The notes beneath the pieces are model-generated. The model was given only the letters and a program-made list of their open reading frames with translations. It had not been told where the DNA came from and searched no databases. A DNA stretch of 64,000 nucleotides from Coralliovum pocilloporae (GTDB lineage Bacteria; Pseudomonadota; Alphaproteobacteria; Rhizobiales; Cohaesibacteraceae). A program made the translations under genes and the position numbers. Positions 35,767-44,657 of the stretch are shown one piece after another (within the stretch, counting starts at the first letter, position 1; each line of letters opens with the position of its first letter). The stretch is from assembly GCF_030845175.1 (NCBI RefSeq), contig NZ_CP132542.1, positions 3,854,008 through 3,918,007 on the forward strand. The letters run 5' to 3'.

Positions 35767-36900
35767 TCAGTCCCGAACTGTCCGGCGTTTCTTCTCAACA
35801 TCATAGAAGGGCATGGTATGGGCAATCGCGGCAATATCGCCACTCTGGTTCTTAACCGTCAAAGCCGTGCCCTGGACCGCGCAGTCAACCTCCATCCGGG
35901 CAATGCCGACGGAGTGCTTGTTGAGCGGTGAATACATGCCGCAGGTGACAACACCCACCTGACGGTCTCCCTGATAAAGAGGGGCGCCCTCATCAGCTGC
36001 TTCCGTACCCTCCAGCTTGACGCCGAAGATCTTGAAGCGCTCCTTGCCCTTCAGGCGGTAATGCTCTTCCGCGCCCCGGAAACCCTGTTTGCCCGGGCTG
36101 ACCGTGAAGTCGAGGCCAAGCTCCCAGAGCGTGTCTCCGGCGGCTTCGTTCTCAAACGGATACATCTCGGAATTGTCATAGGGGAAGAACAGCAGATAGC
36201 TTTCTGCACGAAGCAGGTCGAGTGTTGTAAAGCGCGTCGGGATGATACCCATGGCTGCGCCTTCTTCCACAATCGTGTCCCAGATATGGGGGGCATCCTG
36301 GCCGCGGCAGAAAATCTCATAACCGCGCTCGCCCGTATAGCCCGTGCGGGAAATCATGACGGGATGACCGAACAGGCTGGTCTGCATGTGGCTGAAATAG
36401 CGGAGCTGGCGAATGCCCTCCACATGCTTTTCCAGATACTCAACCGCCAGAGGGCCCTGAAGCGAGATGTCGTGCAGATTGTCATCAAAGCGGATGGAAA
36501 CGTCACGACCGGTGGCCGCCATGGTCAGCTGCTCGTGGCCCTGGCCCGAGCCGTGCACCACCATGAAGGCATTGGGTCCGGTGCGGTAGATGACGCAGTC
36601 ATCAACGAACTTGCCCGCATCATTCAGCATGCAGGCATAGGATGACCGGCCAGGCATGATCTTTTCCACGTTCCGTGTCGTGGCCCTGTCCACCACGTGG
36701 GAGGCGTGTGGTCCGGTGATGTGAACCTTCTTCAGGCCGGACACATCCATCACACCCGCTTTCGTGCGGATGGCGATGTATTCCTCGTCCCAGTCCTTGT
36801 CATAGGTCCAGGCGGTTCCCATGCCGCTCCAGTCCTCCAGGTTCGACCCAAGCGCCCGGTGCCGATCCCCAAGCGTCGAAAATCTCCATGATGACGTCAT
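35767..36900 (-). CDS. dmmD: GcvT-like aminomethyltransferase of the dmm operon
   Basis: A 377-residue GcvT/DMGDH-type folate-binding protein: DWSGMGTAWTYDKDWDEEY, VMDVSGLKKVHITGPHA, SYACMLNDAGKFVDDCVIYR, ISRTGYTGERGYEIFC and a C-terminal barrel (VGVVTCGMYSPLNKHSVGIA). Such domains pass formaldehyde-level one-carbon units to tetrahydrofolate, so it probably captures formaldehyde from dimethylamine demethylation as methylene-THF. First gene of the dmm operon, divergent from amt, with TTGGT-type sites in the shared spacer. Confidence 0.85.
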   Translation of the reverse strand: MTSSWRFSTLGDRHRALGSNLEDWSGMGTAWTYDKDWDEEYIAIRTKAGVMDVSGLKKVHITGPHASHVVDRATTRNVEKIMPGRSSYACMLNDAGKFVDDCVIYRTGPNAFMVVHGSGQGHEQLTMAATGRDVSIRFDDNLHDISLQGPLAVEYLEKHVEGIRQLRYFSHMQTSLFGHPVMISRTGYTGERGYEIFCRGQDAPHIWDTIVEEGAAMGIIPTRFTTLDLLRAESYLLFFPYDNSEMYPFENEAAGDTLWELGLDFTVSPGKQGFRGAEEHYRLKGKERFKIFGVKLEGTEAADEGAPLYQGDRQVGVVTCGMYSPLNKHSVGIARMEVDCAVQGTALTVKNQSGDIAAIAHTMPFYDVEKKRRTVRD

Positions 36901-36920
36901 CTAAAAATCCTCCCAGATCA

Positions 36921-36989
36921 ATCTTGACCAAATGGTTTTAATTTGGAACCAATATGAGCCATTGGCTTGATCTTGACAATAAGTGGTTA
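36921..36989. promoter_or_regulatory. TTGGT/ACCAA sites in dmmD-amt divergent region
   Basis: Perfect dyads ACCA-AA-TGGT (36927-36936) and TTGG-AA-CCAA (36943-36952), with another ATTGG at 36961-36965. Read toward dmmD, TTGGT half-sites are 21 bp apart. In addition ATCTTGACCAAATGGTT (from 36921) recurs imperfectly from 36970 as ATCTTGACAATAAGTGGTT. These likely bind the regulator that also acts at tdm and at the importer. Confidence 0.55.
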
Positions 36990-37066
36990 GGGGATGCAAT
37001 ACTAAAAATAAAAAAAAATTCATAAGAGGCAAAAATGCATCCTTCAAACCATTGGGAGAGACAACC

Positions 37067-38425
37067 ATGGAAGGAAACTTAAACGCCCTCACGACGATCT
37101 TTACGGAGTTCTATTACTGGGTGACCGTCGTGTTCATGTTCCTGATTCATGTGGGGTTCTGCATGTATGAGGTCGGGGCCAGCCGCCGTCGCAATCACAT
37201 GCACACGCTGATGAAGAACATCATGATCATCCCGCTGGTGACCGTGACCTTCTTCTTCTTCGGCTGGTGGATTTACTGGGCCTTTCCGGACTTCCCGTTC
37301 TTTGGCGGGCTTAATCACGAGATGGGCAATGCCAACCTTCCATGGTCAGAAACCATGGGCACAAACCTGCAGGATCGGATTACCGGCGTGTTCTGGGCGG
37401 CCTTCCTGCTGTTCTCCTGGACCGCTGCGTCCATTGTGTCCGGCTCGGTTATCGAGCGTATCCGGTCCAGTGCCCTCTGGGTGCACGCAGTGCTGATCGG
37501 TTCGGTCTTCTGGATCATTGACGCGGCCTGGGGCTGGCACTATGCGGGCTGGATGGTCAAATATCTCGGCTATCATGATGCCTATGCATCCGGCGTTATC
37601 CATGCGATTGCCGGTGGCTATGCGCTCGGCGTCATTGCCGTGCTGGGGCCGCGTATCGGCAAGTTTGCAGCCGACGGTACCCCGCGTGATATCCCGCCGC
37701 ACAATCCGTGGATGCTCACGATCGGGATCTTTCTGATCTACACGGGCTTCTGGGGCTTCTACGCCGCCTGTAATGTGCCGATCATCTCACCTGAATCCAT
37801 TGGCGGACAGATCACAGGCACCACCTGGACGGCAACCAACATCTATCTGGCACCCACATCTCTGAGTGCGATCACCTTTAACTTCCTGATGTCGCTTTCC
37901 GGTGGCCTCATGGCAGCCTATGTGGTCTCCAAGGGGGATGCCTTCTGGACCTTCTCAGGCGGTCTTGCCGGTATCATCACGGCCTCTGCGGGCAACGATC
38001 TTTACCATCCGATCCAGGCCATGCTGATTGCGGCTGTCGGTGTGGTGATTGTCTACAAACTGCATTTCTGGGTCGAGCGTCGCTTCAAGATCGATGATGC
38101 GGTCGGTGCTGTTGCCGTACATGGCTATGCCGGTTTTGTCGGCCTTGTCATTTCCGGCTTTGTGCTCTGGGGCGCGCCGTCCTCACCGTTTGAAGGTTAT
38201 GCTGCGATCAATCCGATCGGTCAGTTCCTCGGTGCGGTGATCATGTTCTTCGGTCTTGGCTTCCTGCCAGGCTGGCTGGTTGCCAAAGCACAGAATGCTG
38301 CCGGTGCCCTGCGTGTGCCGGAAGAGATCGAACTGCAGGGTCTCGATTATGCCGAGCACCATGCATACGAAGATGCCAAAGCTGAAATCATCGAAGCCGA
38401 CAAGGCTCACCTGACAGCGCAATAG
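37067..38425 (+). CDS. amt: Ammonium transporter (Amt family)
   Basis: A 452-residue protein with eleven membrane helices and Amt signatures: GFCMYEVGASRRRNHMHTLMKN, WGWHYAGWMVKY, and conserved pore histidines in DFAGSGVIH-like HDAYASGVIHAIAGGYALG and in VHGYAGFVGLVISG. It carries ammonium and probably methylammonium across the inner membrane. Start at 37067 follows GGGAGAG. Being divergent from dmmD and upstream of mgsABC-gmaS, it may recapture methylamine or ammonium lost by diffusion. Confidence 0.92.
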   Translation: MEGNLNALTTIFTEFYYWVTVVFMFLIHVGFCMYEVGASRRRNHMHTLMKNIMIIPLVTVTFFFFGWWIYWAFPDFPFFGGLNHEMGNANLPWSETMGTNLQDRITGVFWAAFLLFSWTAASIVSGSVIERIRSSALWVHAVLIGSVFWIIDAAWGWHYAGWMVKYLGYHDAYASGVIHAIAGGYALGVIAVLGPRIGKFAADGTPRDIPPHNPWMLTIGIFLIYTGFWGFYAACNVPIISPESIGGQITGTTWTATNIYLAPTSLSAITFNFLMSLSGGLMAAYVVSKGDAFWTFSGGLAGIITASAGNDLYHPIQAMLIAAVGVVIVYKLHFWVERRFKIDDAVGAVAVHGYAGFVGLVISGFVLWGAPSSPFEGYAAINPIGQFLGAVIMFFGLGFLPGWLVAKAQNAAGALRVPEEIELQGLDYAEHHAYEDAKAEIIEADKAHLTAQ

Positions 38426-38435
38426 GAGGTTGCTG

Positions 38436-38651
38436 ATGTCTACGATTGGATATGAAAACTGGGCCGTGGATCTGGCCAGTGTTGGTGCGGTCTATCCGTT
38501 CCAGGGATCAGAGATCCTGCTGACCATTCTGGGCGTGGCCTTCTGGATTGGCTGGCACCGAATCCAGTTTGTCCGGGAATCGGCGCATCTGGAGGAAGCG
38601 CAAAAGGTCGGTAACAAGGAGAAGATCAAGGAAATGCTGGAGATGTATTGA
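38436..38651 (+). CDS. Small membrane protein linked to amt
   Basis: A 71-residue protein 10 bases after amt, with AGGAGGT in front of the ATG. It has one hydrophobic helix (ILLTILGVAFWIGWHRIQFV, about 27-46) and a charged C-terminal tail (EEAQKVGNKEKIKEMLEMY). Not recognised. The tight spacing, strong ribosome binding site and shared terminator suggest a partner or modulator of this Amt. Confidence 0.7.
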   Translation: MSTIGYENWAVDLASVGAVYPFQGSEILLTILGVAFWIGWHRIQFVRESAHLEEAQKVGNKEKIKEMLEMY

Positions 38652-38670
38652 CGCATTTCCGTGAGCGATT

Positions 38671-38713
38671 GGGGCCGGGGCGGCAAAAACGCTGCCTCGG
38701 CTCCAGTTCTTTT
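38671..38713 (+). terminator. Terminator after amt operon
   Basis: A 14-bp stem with G-U pairs, 38671-38684 with 38691-38704, loop AAAAAC, followed by AGTTCTTTT. It ends the amt unit; mgsA therefore needs its own promoter in the AT-rich stretch 38714-38818. Confidence 0.8.
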
Positions 38714-38818
38714 GATCTCTAAAAATATCACTAGAGGAAAATTTTATTCTTTTCAGTTGAATTTCATTTTTGGGCCTGCTAGCGTTTTTTCATCGTTTCG
38801 ATCAAGAGGTATCAGTCT

Positions 38819-39715
38819 ATGTGCGGTATCGTTGGGTTGTTTTTAAAGGATCGGTCTCTGGAGCCTGAACTGGGTTCCCTTTTATCGGACATGCTTGTCA
38901 CGATGACTGACCGTGGTCCGGACAGCGCAGGCATTGCAATTTACGGCGAAGGGTCCGGCAACGGGGCCAAGCTTACGGTTCAGTCATCCCGGCCGGATGA
39001 GGATTTTGGTGGTCTGGGTGAAGCCCTGAACAACCGCCTTGCGACACCGGTCAGCGTGGTGCGGAAAGACACACATGCGGTGATCACCACCAGCCTGGAT
39101 AATCTGGCTGCGGCCCGTGAGGCCCTGTCTGATCTCCGCCCCGATGTGCGGGTGATGAGTTCTGGCGACAGTGTTGAGATCTACAAGGAAGTGGGTCTGC
39201 CGGAAACGGTTCTGGAGCGGTTTGGCATTGCCGGTATGTCCGGCAGTCACGGCATCGGTCATACGCGCATGGCAACGGAATCTGCGGTGACCACGCTTGG
39301 CGCGCATCCCTTCTCCACCGGGCCGGACCAGTGTCTGGTGCACAACGGGTCCCTGTCGAACCACAACAGCCTGCGGCGTAAGCTGATGCGGGATGGCATG
39401 ACATTCGAGACCCAGAACGATTCGGAAGTGGCCGCCGCCTATATCTCGCACAAGCTGCAGAACGGCATGGATCTGGGCAATGCGCTCGAGCACAGCCTGG
39501 ATGATCTGGACGGCTTTTTCACCTTCGTGGTGGGCACCCGCTCCGGCTTCGGTGTCGTGCGTGATCCGATTGCCTGCAAACCGGCCGTCCTGGCTGAAAC
39601 CGACCGCTATGTGGCGTTCGGTTCGGAATACCGGGCATTGGTGGACCTTCCCGGAATAACCGAGGCCCGTGTCTGGGAGCCGGAGCCTGCAACAGTCTAT
39701 TTCTGGGAGCATTGA
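38819..39715 (+). CDS. mgsA: N-methylglutamate synthase subunit A (glutamine amidotransferase)
   Basis: A 298-residue class II glutamine amidotransferase, GlxB-like. The mature catalytic cysteine is Cys2 (MCGIVGLF); TDRGPDSAGIA, GIGHTRMATES and QCLVHNGSLSNHNSLR bind glutamine. With MgsB and MgsC it resembles a split glutamate synthase. In the N-methylglutamate pathway the complex moves methylamine from gamma-glutamylmethylamide onto 2-oxoglutarate. The identity is supported by the adjoining gmaS, tdm and dmm genes. Confidence 0.88.
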   Translation: MCGIVGLFLKDRSLEPELGSLLSDMLVTMTDRGPDSAGIAIYGEGSGNGAKLTVQSSRPDEDFGGLGEALNNRLATPVSVVRKDTHAVITTSLDNLAAAREALSDLRPDVRVMSSGDSVEIYKEVGLPETVLERFGIAGMSGSHGIGHTRMATESAVTTLGAHPFSTGPDQCLVHNGSLSNHNSLRRKLMRDGMTFETQNDSEVAAAYISHKLQNGMDLGNALEHSLDDLDGFFTFVVGTRSGFGVVRDPIACKPAVLAETDRYVAFGSEYRALVDLPGITEARVWEPEPATVYFWEH

Positions 39716-39719
39716 GATT

Positions 39720-40406
39720 ATGGCAACACTCGATCTTGCGGAAAGCTCCCTCAGGGAGCTGAACGAGACCCTTCAGAAGCTGCCGGACGGCACCAATGAA
39801 ACCGACTGGGAAGTCATCAATCCGAAAGGCAGCCACGCACTGGCTGTCGGTCTTGATGCGCCGATCCATGTGACGGTCAGGGGCAGCACCGGCTATTACT
39901 GCGCCGGTATGAACAAGCATGCCACTGTGCATGTGGATGGTTCTGCCGGGCCTGGTGTGGCGGAAAACATGATGTCCGGCACGGTGATCGTCGAGGGTGA
40001 CGCCAGCCAGTATGCCGGTGCCACCGGGCGTGGTGGTCTGCTGGTGATCAAGGGCAACGCCTCCTCCCGCTGCGGCATTTCCATGAAGGGTATCGACATC
40101 GTGGTGCGCGGCAATGTGGGGCACATGTCAGCCTTTATGGCGCAGTCTGGCAATCTGGTGGTTCTGGGGGACGCGGGCGATGCGCTTGGGGATTCCCTTT
40201 ATGAAGCCCGCCTGTTTGTCCGTGGCACAGTGAAGAGCCTTGGGGCGGATTGCATCGAAAAGGAGATGCGTCCGGAACATCTGGAAATCCTCGCGGACCT
40301 GCTCGGCAAGGCCGGGATCACAGATGTGAAGCCGGAAGAGTTCACCCGCTACGGCTCTGCGCGGAAACTCTACAATTTCGACGTCGATAATGCAGATGCG
40401 TACTGA
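39720..40406 (+). CDS. mgsB: N-methylglutamate synthase subunit B (GXGXG domain)
   Basis: A 228-residue GlxC-like protein equivalent to the C-terminal beta-helix of glutamate synthase: regular repeats such as HVTVRGSTGYYCAGMNKHAT, GTVIVEGDASQYAGATGRG and DIVVRGNVGHMSAFM. It is structural in the synthase complex. Four bases separate it from the mgsA stop. Confidence 0.87.
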   Translation: MATLDLAESSLRELNETLQKLPDGTNETDWEVINPKGSHALAVGLDAPIHVTVRGSTGYYCAGMNKHATVHVDGSAGPGVAENMMSGTVIVEGDASQYAGATGRGGLLVIKGNASSRCGISMKGIDIVVRGNVGHMSAFMAQSGNLVVLGDAGDALGDSLYEARLFVRGTVKSLGADCIEKEMRPEHLEILADLLGKAGITDVKPEEFTRYGSARKLYNFDVDNADAY

Positions 40407-40415
40407 GGGCTGATC

Positions 40416-41741
40416 ATGAAAGACACACCAAACACAACCCCGCGCAAGCCCAGCATTTTCGATGACTACACCATGTCGGAAATCCGCCGGGCCGCCGGAT
40501 CGGGCATCTATGACATTCGTGGCGGTGGCGCCAAACGCAAGGTGCCGCATTTCGATGATCTGCTGTTTCTGGGCGCGTCCATCTCGCGCTATCCGCTGGA
40601 AGGCTATCGCGAGAAATGCGAGACGGCGGTGACCCTTGGGACCCGCTATGCCAAGAAACCGATTGAGCTGAAAATCCCGATCACCATTGCGGGTATGAGT
40701 TTCGGCTCGCTGTCCGGCCCTGCGAAAGAGGCGCTTGGACGGGGGGCAACCGCAGCCGGCACATCGACCACAACAGGCGATGGCGGCATGACGGAAGAAG
40801 AGCGCGGCCATTCCGAAAAGCTGGTCTACCAGTATCTGCCATCCCGTTATGGCATGAACCCCGATGATCTCCGCCGGGCGGATGCGATCGAGGTTGTTGT
40901 CGGCCAGGGTGCCAAGCCCGGTGGCGGCGGTATGCTGCTGGGTCAGAAAATTTCCGACCGTGTGGCGGAAATGCGGACCCTGCCAAAGGGCATTGACCAG
41001 CGCTCGGCCTGTCGCCACCCGGATTGGACGGGACCGGACGACCTGGAAATCAAGATCCTCGAGTTGAGGGAAATTACCGGCTGGGAAAAGCCCATCTTCA
41101 TCAAGATCGGTGGAGCCCGTCCCTATTTCGATGCGGCTCTTGCGGTCAAGGCCGGGGCTGATGTGATTGTGCTCGATGGCATGCAGGGGGGCACGGCTGC
41201 CACCCAGGAAGTGTTTATCGAGCATGTGGGCCAGCCGACCCTTGCCTGCATTCGACCGGCAGTCCGGGCTCTTCAGGATCTCGGCATGCATCGCAAGGTT
41301 CAGCTGGTTCTCTCGGGCGGTGTGCGCAACGGAGCCGATGTGGCCAAGGCGCTGGCGCTTGGCGCGGATGCGGTGTCAATCGGAACCGCTGCGCTGGCCG
41401 CACTTGGCGACAACGACCCGCGTTGGGAAGCTGAATATAATGCGCTCGGCACCACAGCAGGCGCTTATGATGACTGGCATGAGGGCCGTGACCCGGCAGG
41501 CATCACCACCCAGGACCCGGATCTGATGGCCCGGTTTGACCCGATTGCCGGTGGCAGACGGCTGTCGAACTATCTCAAGGTGATGACCCTTGAAGCCCAG
41601 ACCATCGCCCGGGCCTGCGGCAAGAACCATGTGCACAATCTGGAACCGGAAGACCTGTGTGCCCTGACAGTGGAAGCTGCTGCCATGGCCGGTGTGCCGC
41701 TGGCGGGAACGGAATGGATTCCGGGCAAAGGCGGATACTGA
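40416..41741 (+). CDS. mgsC: N-methylglutamate synthase subunit C (FMN domain)
   Basis: A 441-residue protein homologous to the FMN-binding central domain of glutamate synthase, GlxD-like. Visible are ITIAGMSFGSLSGPAKEALG, SRYGMNPDDLRRADAIEVVV, GAKPGGGGMLLG, FIKIGGARPYFDAALAVKAG and LVLSGGVRNGADVAKALALG. It houses the synthase site. Nine bases follow mgsB. Its own stop codon lies in the first stem of the folded spacer that precedes gmaS. Confidence 0.9.
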   Translation: MKDTPNTTPRKPSIFDDYTMSEIRRAAGSGIYDIRGGGAKRKVPHFDDLLFLGASISRYPLEGYREKCETAVTLGTRYAKKPIELKIPITIAGMSFGSLSGPAKEALGRGATAAGTSTTTGDGGMTEEERGHSEKLVYQYLPSRYGMNPDDLRRADAIEVVVGQGAKPGGGGMLLGQKISDRVAEMRTLPKGIDQRSACRHPDWTGPDDLEIKILELREITGWEKPIFIKIGGARPYFDAALAVKAGADVIVLDGMQGGTAATQEVFIEHVGQPTLACIRPAVRALQDLGMHRKVQLVLSGGVRNGADVAKALALGADAVSIGTAALAALGDNDPRWEAEYNALGTTAGAYDDWHEGRDPAGITTQDPDLMARFDPIAGGRRLSNYLKVMTLEAQTIARACGKNHVHNLEPEDLCALTVEAAAMAGVPLAGTEWIPGKGGY

Positions 41742-41873
41742 GTGCCCCTGAGACTCTCTGAGGATCTCTGAAGGCACTCAGGCGCAGAACGTGAAACAGA
41801 TGCGGGGCCGGACCGGCCAAGGCCCGTGCCCCGCCTGAACTGAAATGCCGCATTGCAGGTGAGGAGACCTGCA
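41739..41873 (+). promoter_or_regulatory. Folded mgsC-gmaS leader
   Basis: Three consecutive perfect hairpins: TGAGTGCC (41739-41746) with GGCACTCA (41773-41780), including the mgsC stop; GCGGGGC (41802-41808) with GCCCCGC (41828-41834); TGCAGGT (41854-41860) with ACCTGCA (41867-41873), whose six-base loop is GAGGAG. A true GAAGGAG ribosome binding site follows before gmaS. Looks like an attenuation or processing element; no known riboswitch recognised. Confidence 0.45.
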
Positions 41874-41904
41874 GGCGGTTTATCTGGGAGAAGGAGTTCG
41901 AGTG

Positions 41905-43236
41905 ATGGTCACGAGTCTGGCTGATTTCGCAGCCGAGCGCGGTGTCAAATATTTCATGATCTCGTTTACGGATCTGTTTGGCGGTCAACGCGCCAAGCTG
42001 GTCCCGGCGCAGGCGATTGCCGATATGCAGGAGGACGGAGCGGGCTTTGCCGGTTTTGCCACCTGGCTGGACATGACGCCGGCGCACCCGGACATGCTGG
42101 CGGTGCCTGATCCGGATTCCGTCATCCAGCTGCCCTGGAAGCCGGAAGTGGCCTGGGTGGCCGGAAACTGCGTGATGGAAGGCGAAGATGTCGCCCAGGC
42201 CCCGCGCAATGTGCTGCGTCGTCTGATTGGCGAAGCGGCCAATGATGGGCTTCATGTGAAAACCGGCATTGAGGCGGAGTTCTTCCTTCTGACCCCGGAC
42301 GGTCAGCAGATTTCTGATGAATTCGATACAGCCGCAAAGCCCTGCTATGACCAGCAGGCGGTGATGCGCCGCTATGATGTGGTCCGCGAGATCTGTGACT
42401 ATATGCTGGAGCTTGGCTGGGGCCCGTATCAGAACGACCATGAAGACGCCAATGGCCAGTTCGAGATGAACTGGGAGTTTGACGACGTTCTGAAGACCGC
42501 AGACAAGCACAGTTTCTTCAAGTTCATGACCAAGTCGGTGGCCGAGAAACACGGTTTCCGCGCCACCTTCATGCCAAAGCCCGTTGAAGGGCTGACGGGT
42601 AATGGCTGCCACGCCCATATCTCTGTCTGGAATGCACCGGGGGCGGAGGCCAGCACCAATGTGTTTGCCACAGATGGCGGAGAAGGCCAGACCGGTGAAG
42701 TGGGTCTGTCAGCCGATGGAGCGCATTTCCTCGGCGGCATCATGAAACATGCCTCTGCCCTGGCTGCCATCACCAATCCGACCGTGAACTCCTACAAGCG
42801 GATCAATGCGCCACGGACCATTTCCGGTGCCACATGGGCCCCGAACACTGTGACCTGGACCGGCAACAACCGGACCCACATGGTGCGTGTGCCGGGCCCG
42901 GGCCGGTTCGAGCTGCGCCTGCCTGACGGGGCTGCAAACCCCTATCTCCTCCAGGCGGTCATCATCGCGGCAGGCCTGTCGGGCATGCGGACCAAGGCAG
43001 ATCCGGGCCGTCGGCATGACATCGACATGTATGCGGAAGGTCATACGGTGACGGATGCGCCAAAGCTGCCGCTCAACATGCTGGATGCCCTCAGGGCCTA
43101 TGACAGTGACGCGGAACTGAAGGCGATGATGGGTGAGGAATTCTCCCAGGCTTTCCTCAAGCTGAAGCAGCAGGAATGGAATTCGTTCGTGTCCCATTTC
43201 AGCCGCTGGGAAAAGGATCACACGCTGGATATCTGA
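41905..43236 (+). CDS. gmaS: Gamma-glutamylmethylamide synthetase
   Basis: A 443-residue glutamine-synthetase-superfamily enzyme, GlnT-like. Glutamine-synthetase parts are visible: FSFTDLFG-like SFTDLFGGQRAKLVP at the start, GIEAEFFLL, the metal site NGQFEMNWEF, GNGCHAHISVW and the C-terminal NRTHMVRVPGPGRFELRLPDGAANPYL. In the methylamine cluster it ligates methylamine to glutamate with ATP. Glutamine synthetase GlnT is the alternative, but MgsABC, Tdm and Dmm around it favour GmaS. Confidence 0.9.
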   Translation: MVTSLADFAAERGVKYFMISFTDLFGGQRAKLVPAQAIADMQEDGAGFAGFATWLDMTPAHPDMLAVPDPDSVIQLPWKPEVAWVAGNCVMEGEDVAQAPRNVLRRLIGEAANDGLHVKTGIEAEFFLLTPDGQQISDEFDTAAKPCYDQQAVMRRYDVVREICDYMLELGWGPYQNDHEDANGQFEMNWEFDDVLKTADKHSFFKFMTKSVAEKHGFRATFMPKPVEGLTGNGCHAHISVWNAPGAEASTNVFATDGGEGQTGEVGLSADGAHFLGGIMKHASALAAITNPTVNSYKRINAPRTISGATWAPNTVTWTGNNRTHMVRVPGPGRFELRLPDGAANPYLLQAVIIAAGLSGMRTKADPGRRHDIDMYAEGHTVTDAPKLPLNMLDALRAYDSDAELKAMMGEEFSQAFLKLKQQEWNSFVSHFSRWEKDHTLDI

Positions 43237-43303
43237 TGCAGGTTGCCCAATCATCGGGCGCGTGATGATCTGAACCAGACCACGGCTATGCCGTAAGAAC
43301 CCT

Positions 43304-43329
43304 GCGAGGCGGCTCCTGCCCCGCCTCGC
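43304..43329 (+). other. Hairpin between gmaS and araC-type gene
   Basis: GCGAGGCGG (43304-43312) and CCGCCTCGC (43321-43329) make a perfect 9-bp stem with an 8-base loop but no following T run, so a standard terminator is doubtful. It lies in the 219-base spacer downstream of gmaS. Confidence 0.5.
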
Positions 43330-43455
43330 CGGACCAAACCTTGAACACTGATGGCCCCAGATGCCTCTGGACGCCGGATTGCTGATCCGGTGCGTGGGTG
43401 AGTTATGTCTGGTGGGCTGTGTCTGGGACTCAAGACCAAGACAGGAGAAACGAGC

Positions 43456-44448
43456 ATGGCGTATTATCCGTTTGTTTTCATGGTGGCTCCGGGATTTTCC
43501 ATCCTGTCGCTGGGTGTCATTCTGGAGGTGCTGAACGCATCCAACAGGACCGGAAATGCCAACTGGTTCTGCTGGTCCTGTCTGACGGTTGATGGCGAAC
43601 CGGTTCTGTCTGACAGTGGTGTCTCGCTGAATGCGGATGGCAGTTTTGAGCAGATACGTGTCAACCGTCCGCGGGTGCTGATGATCCTGCGCGGCCGGGA
43701 ACCGCTGGATACCTATGCGGAACGACAGCTGATCAGCGCCGTGCGCCATGCCAACCGGCATGGAGCCTTTGTGGGCGAGATTGACGGCAATGCCGAGCTT
43801 CTTCTCAAATGCGGTATCGACCGGTCTGTTCTGGCGCTGTGCAAGAACACGGTCTACGACAAGGCGATTGCCGATCTGGCGCTCGACTCTGACAGCCGCC
43901 ACACCTATCCGTTTGACCGCCCGACCTTTGCCTGTGATAGTGCCGATGACTGCAGCGCCGCCACGCTGGAGGTGGTGCATACCCTGGCCGGTGACGAGGT
44001 TGCCCGCGCGGTACGGAAGCAGCTGAGCAAGGAAAGCGGGCTGTTTTCCGGTGATCGCTCCATCGATATCTCCCTTGAAAGCCTGTCGAGCCGGGCCCGG
44101 TCACGGCTGATGGTCCGGGATGCATTGACCCTGATGAAGCACACCATCCAGCAGCCTATCCGCATGACGGAAATTGCCGCTGAGCTGGGTATCAGCACCC
44201 GGCAGCTTGAGCGTAAATTCGAGGTTCACCTGAAGACCAGCCCGGCGCAGATCTATTCTCAGATGCGGCTGGAGCATGCCCGCCAGCTGATGGCCAAGGG
44301 CTATCGCTCGGTGACAGAGATTGCCCTGGCCAGCGGATACAAGTCGCACTCGAACTTTTCGCAGGCCTTCAGAGGCTATTTCAAGCAGAAGCCCACAGAC
44401 ATGTTGCGGCATCTGGATGAAAATGCTGGAGCGGTTGCTGCGGAATGA
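43456..44448 (+). CDS. GlxA-type AraC-family regulator
   Basis: A 330-residue regulator: N-terminal DJ-1/PfpI-like (glutamine-amidotransferase-1-like) domain (FVFMVAPGFSILSLGVILEV) and C-terminal double helix-turn-helix (IRMTEIAAELGISTRQLERK; SVTEIALASGYKSHSNFSQ). The start at 43456 is set by AGGAG upstream. GlxA homologues accompany glxBCD/glnT-type genes. It is the best candidate for the protein that reads the TTGGT direct repeats before tdm, dmmD and the importer, since AraC proteins bind direct repeats. Its ligand could be a methylamine intermediate. Confidence 0.88.
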   Translation: MAYYPFVFMVAPGFSILSLGVILEVLNASNRTGNANWFCWSCLTVDGEPVLSDSGVSLNADGSFEQIRVNRPRVLMILRGREPLDTYAERQLISAVRHANRHGAFVGEIDGNAELLLKCGIDRSVLALCKNTVYDKAIADLALDSDSRHTYPFDRPTFACDSADDCSAATLEVVHTLAGDEVARAVRKQLSKESGLFSGDRSIDISLESLSSRARSRLMVRDALTLMKHTIQQPIRMTEIAAELGISTRQLERKFEVHLKTSPAQIYSQMRLEHARQLMAKGYRSVTEIALASGYKSHSNFSQAFRGYFKQKPTDMLRHLDENAGAVAAE

Positions 44449-44469
44449 CAAAATAAAACCATATAAGAT

Positions 44470-44510
44470 AATTGGTCTTATTTTGGTTTGATTTCATTGA
44501 TATTGGTTCT
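44470..44510 (+). promoter_or_regulatory. TTGGT direct repeats upstream of tdm
   Basis: TTGG cores begin at 44472, 44483 and 44503, spaced 11 and 20 bp, all in the same orientation. The block TAATTGGTCTTATTTTGGTT (from 44470) closely matches the one at 58284 in front of the importer, which has the same 11-bp spacing. The last site (ATATTGGTTCTAAG) matches the sequence ATATTGGTTCCAA read toward dmmD. Confidence 0.6.
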
Positions 44511-44597
44511 AAGATGCGGTAACTCAGCGTGTGGAATGGGGGACGTCTGCAGATTTGTCTGCAGCCACGCTGTTCTCGAAATGCCCAGCATTTGGGA

Positions 44598-44645
44598 AGT
44601 GATTGGCATTCGAGAAGTGACTGGCATTCGGGAGATGACTGGGAG
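44598..44645 (+). repeat. 18-bp tandem repeats before tdm
   Basis: AAGTGATTGGCATTCGAG at 44598-44615 and AAGTGACTGGCATTCGGG at 44616-44633 are followed by a partial third copy. They sit between the TTGGT sites and the tdm start codon, inside the likely 5' untranslated region. Confidence 0.7.
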
Positions 44646-44657
44646 GACGTGGTTGTT

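Noticed and set aside
41905..43236. Ordinary glutamine synthetase (glnT)
   Set aside because: Sequence family is shared, but the tdm, dmm and mgs neighbours make gamma-glutamylmethylamide synthetase more likely.
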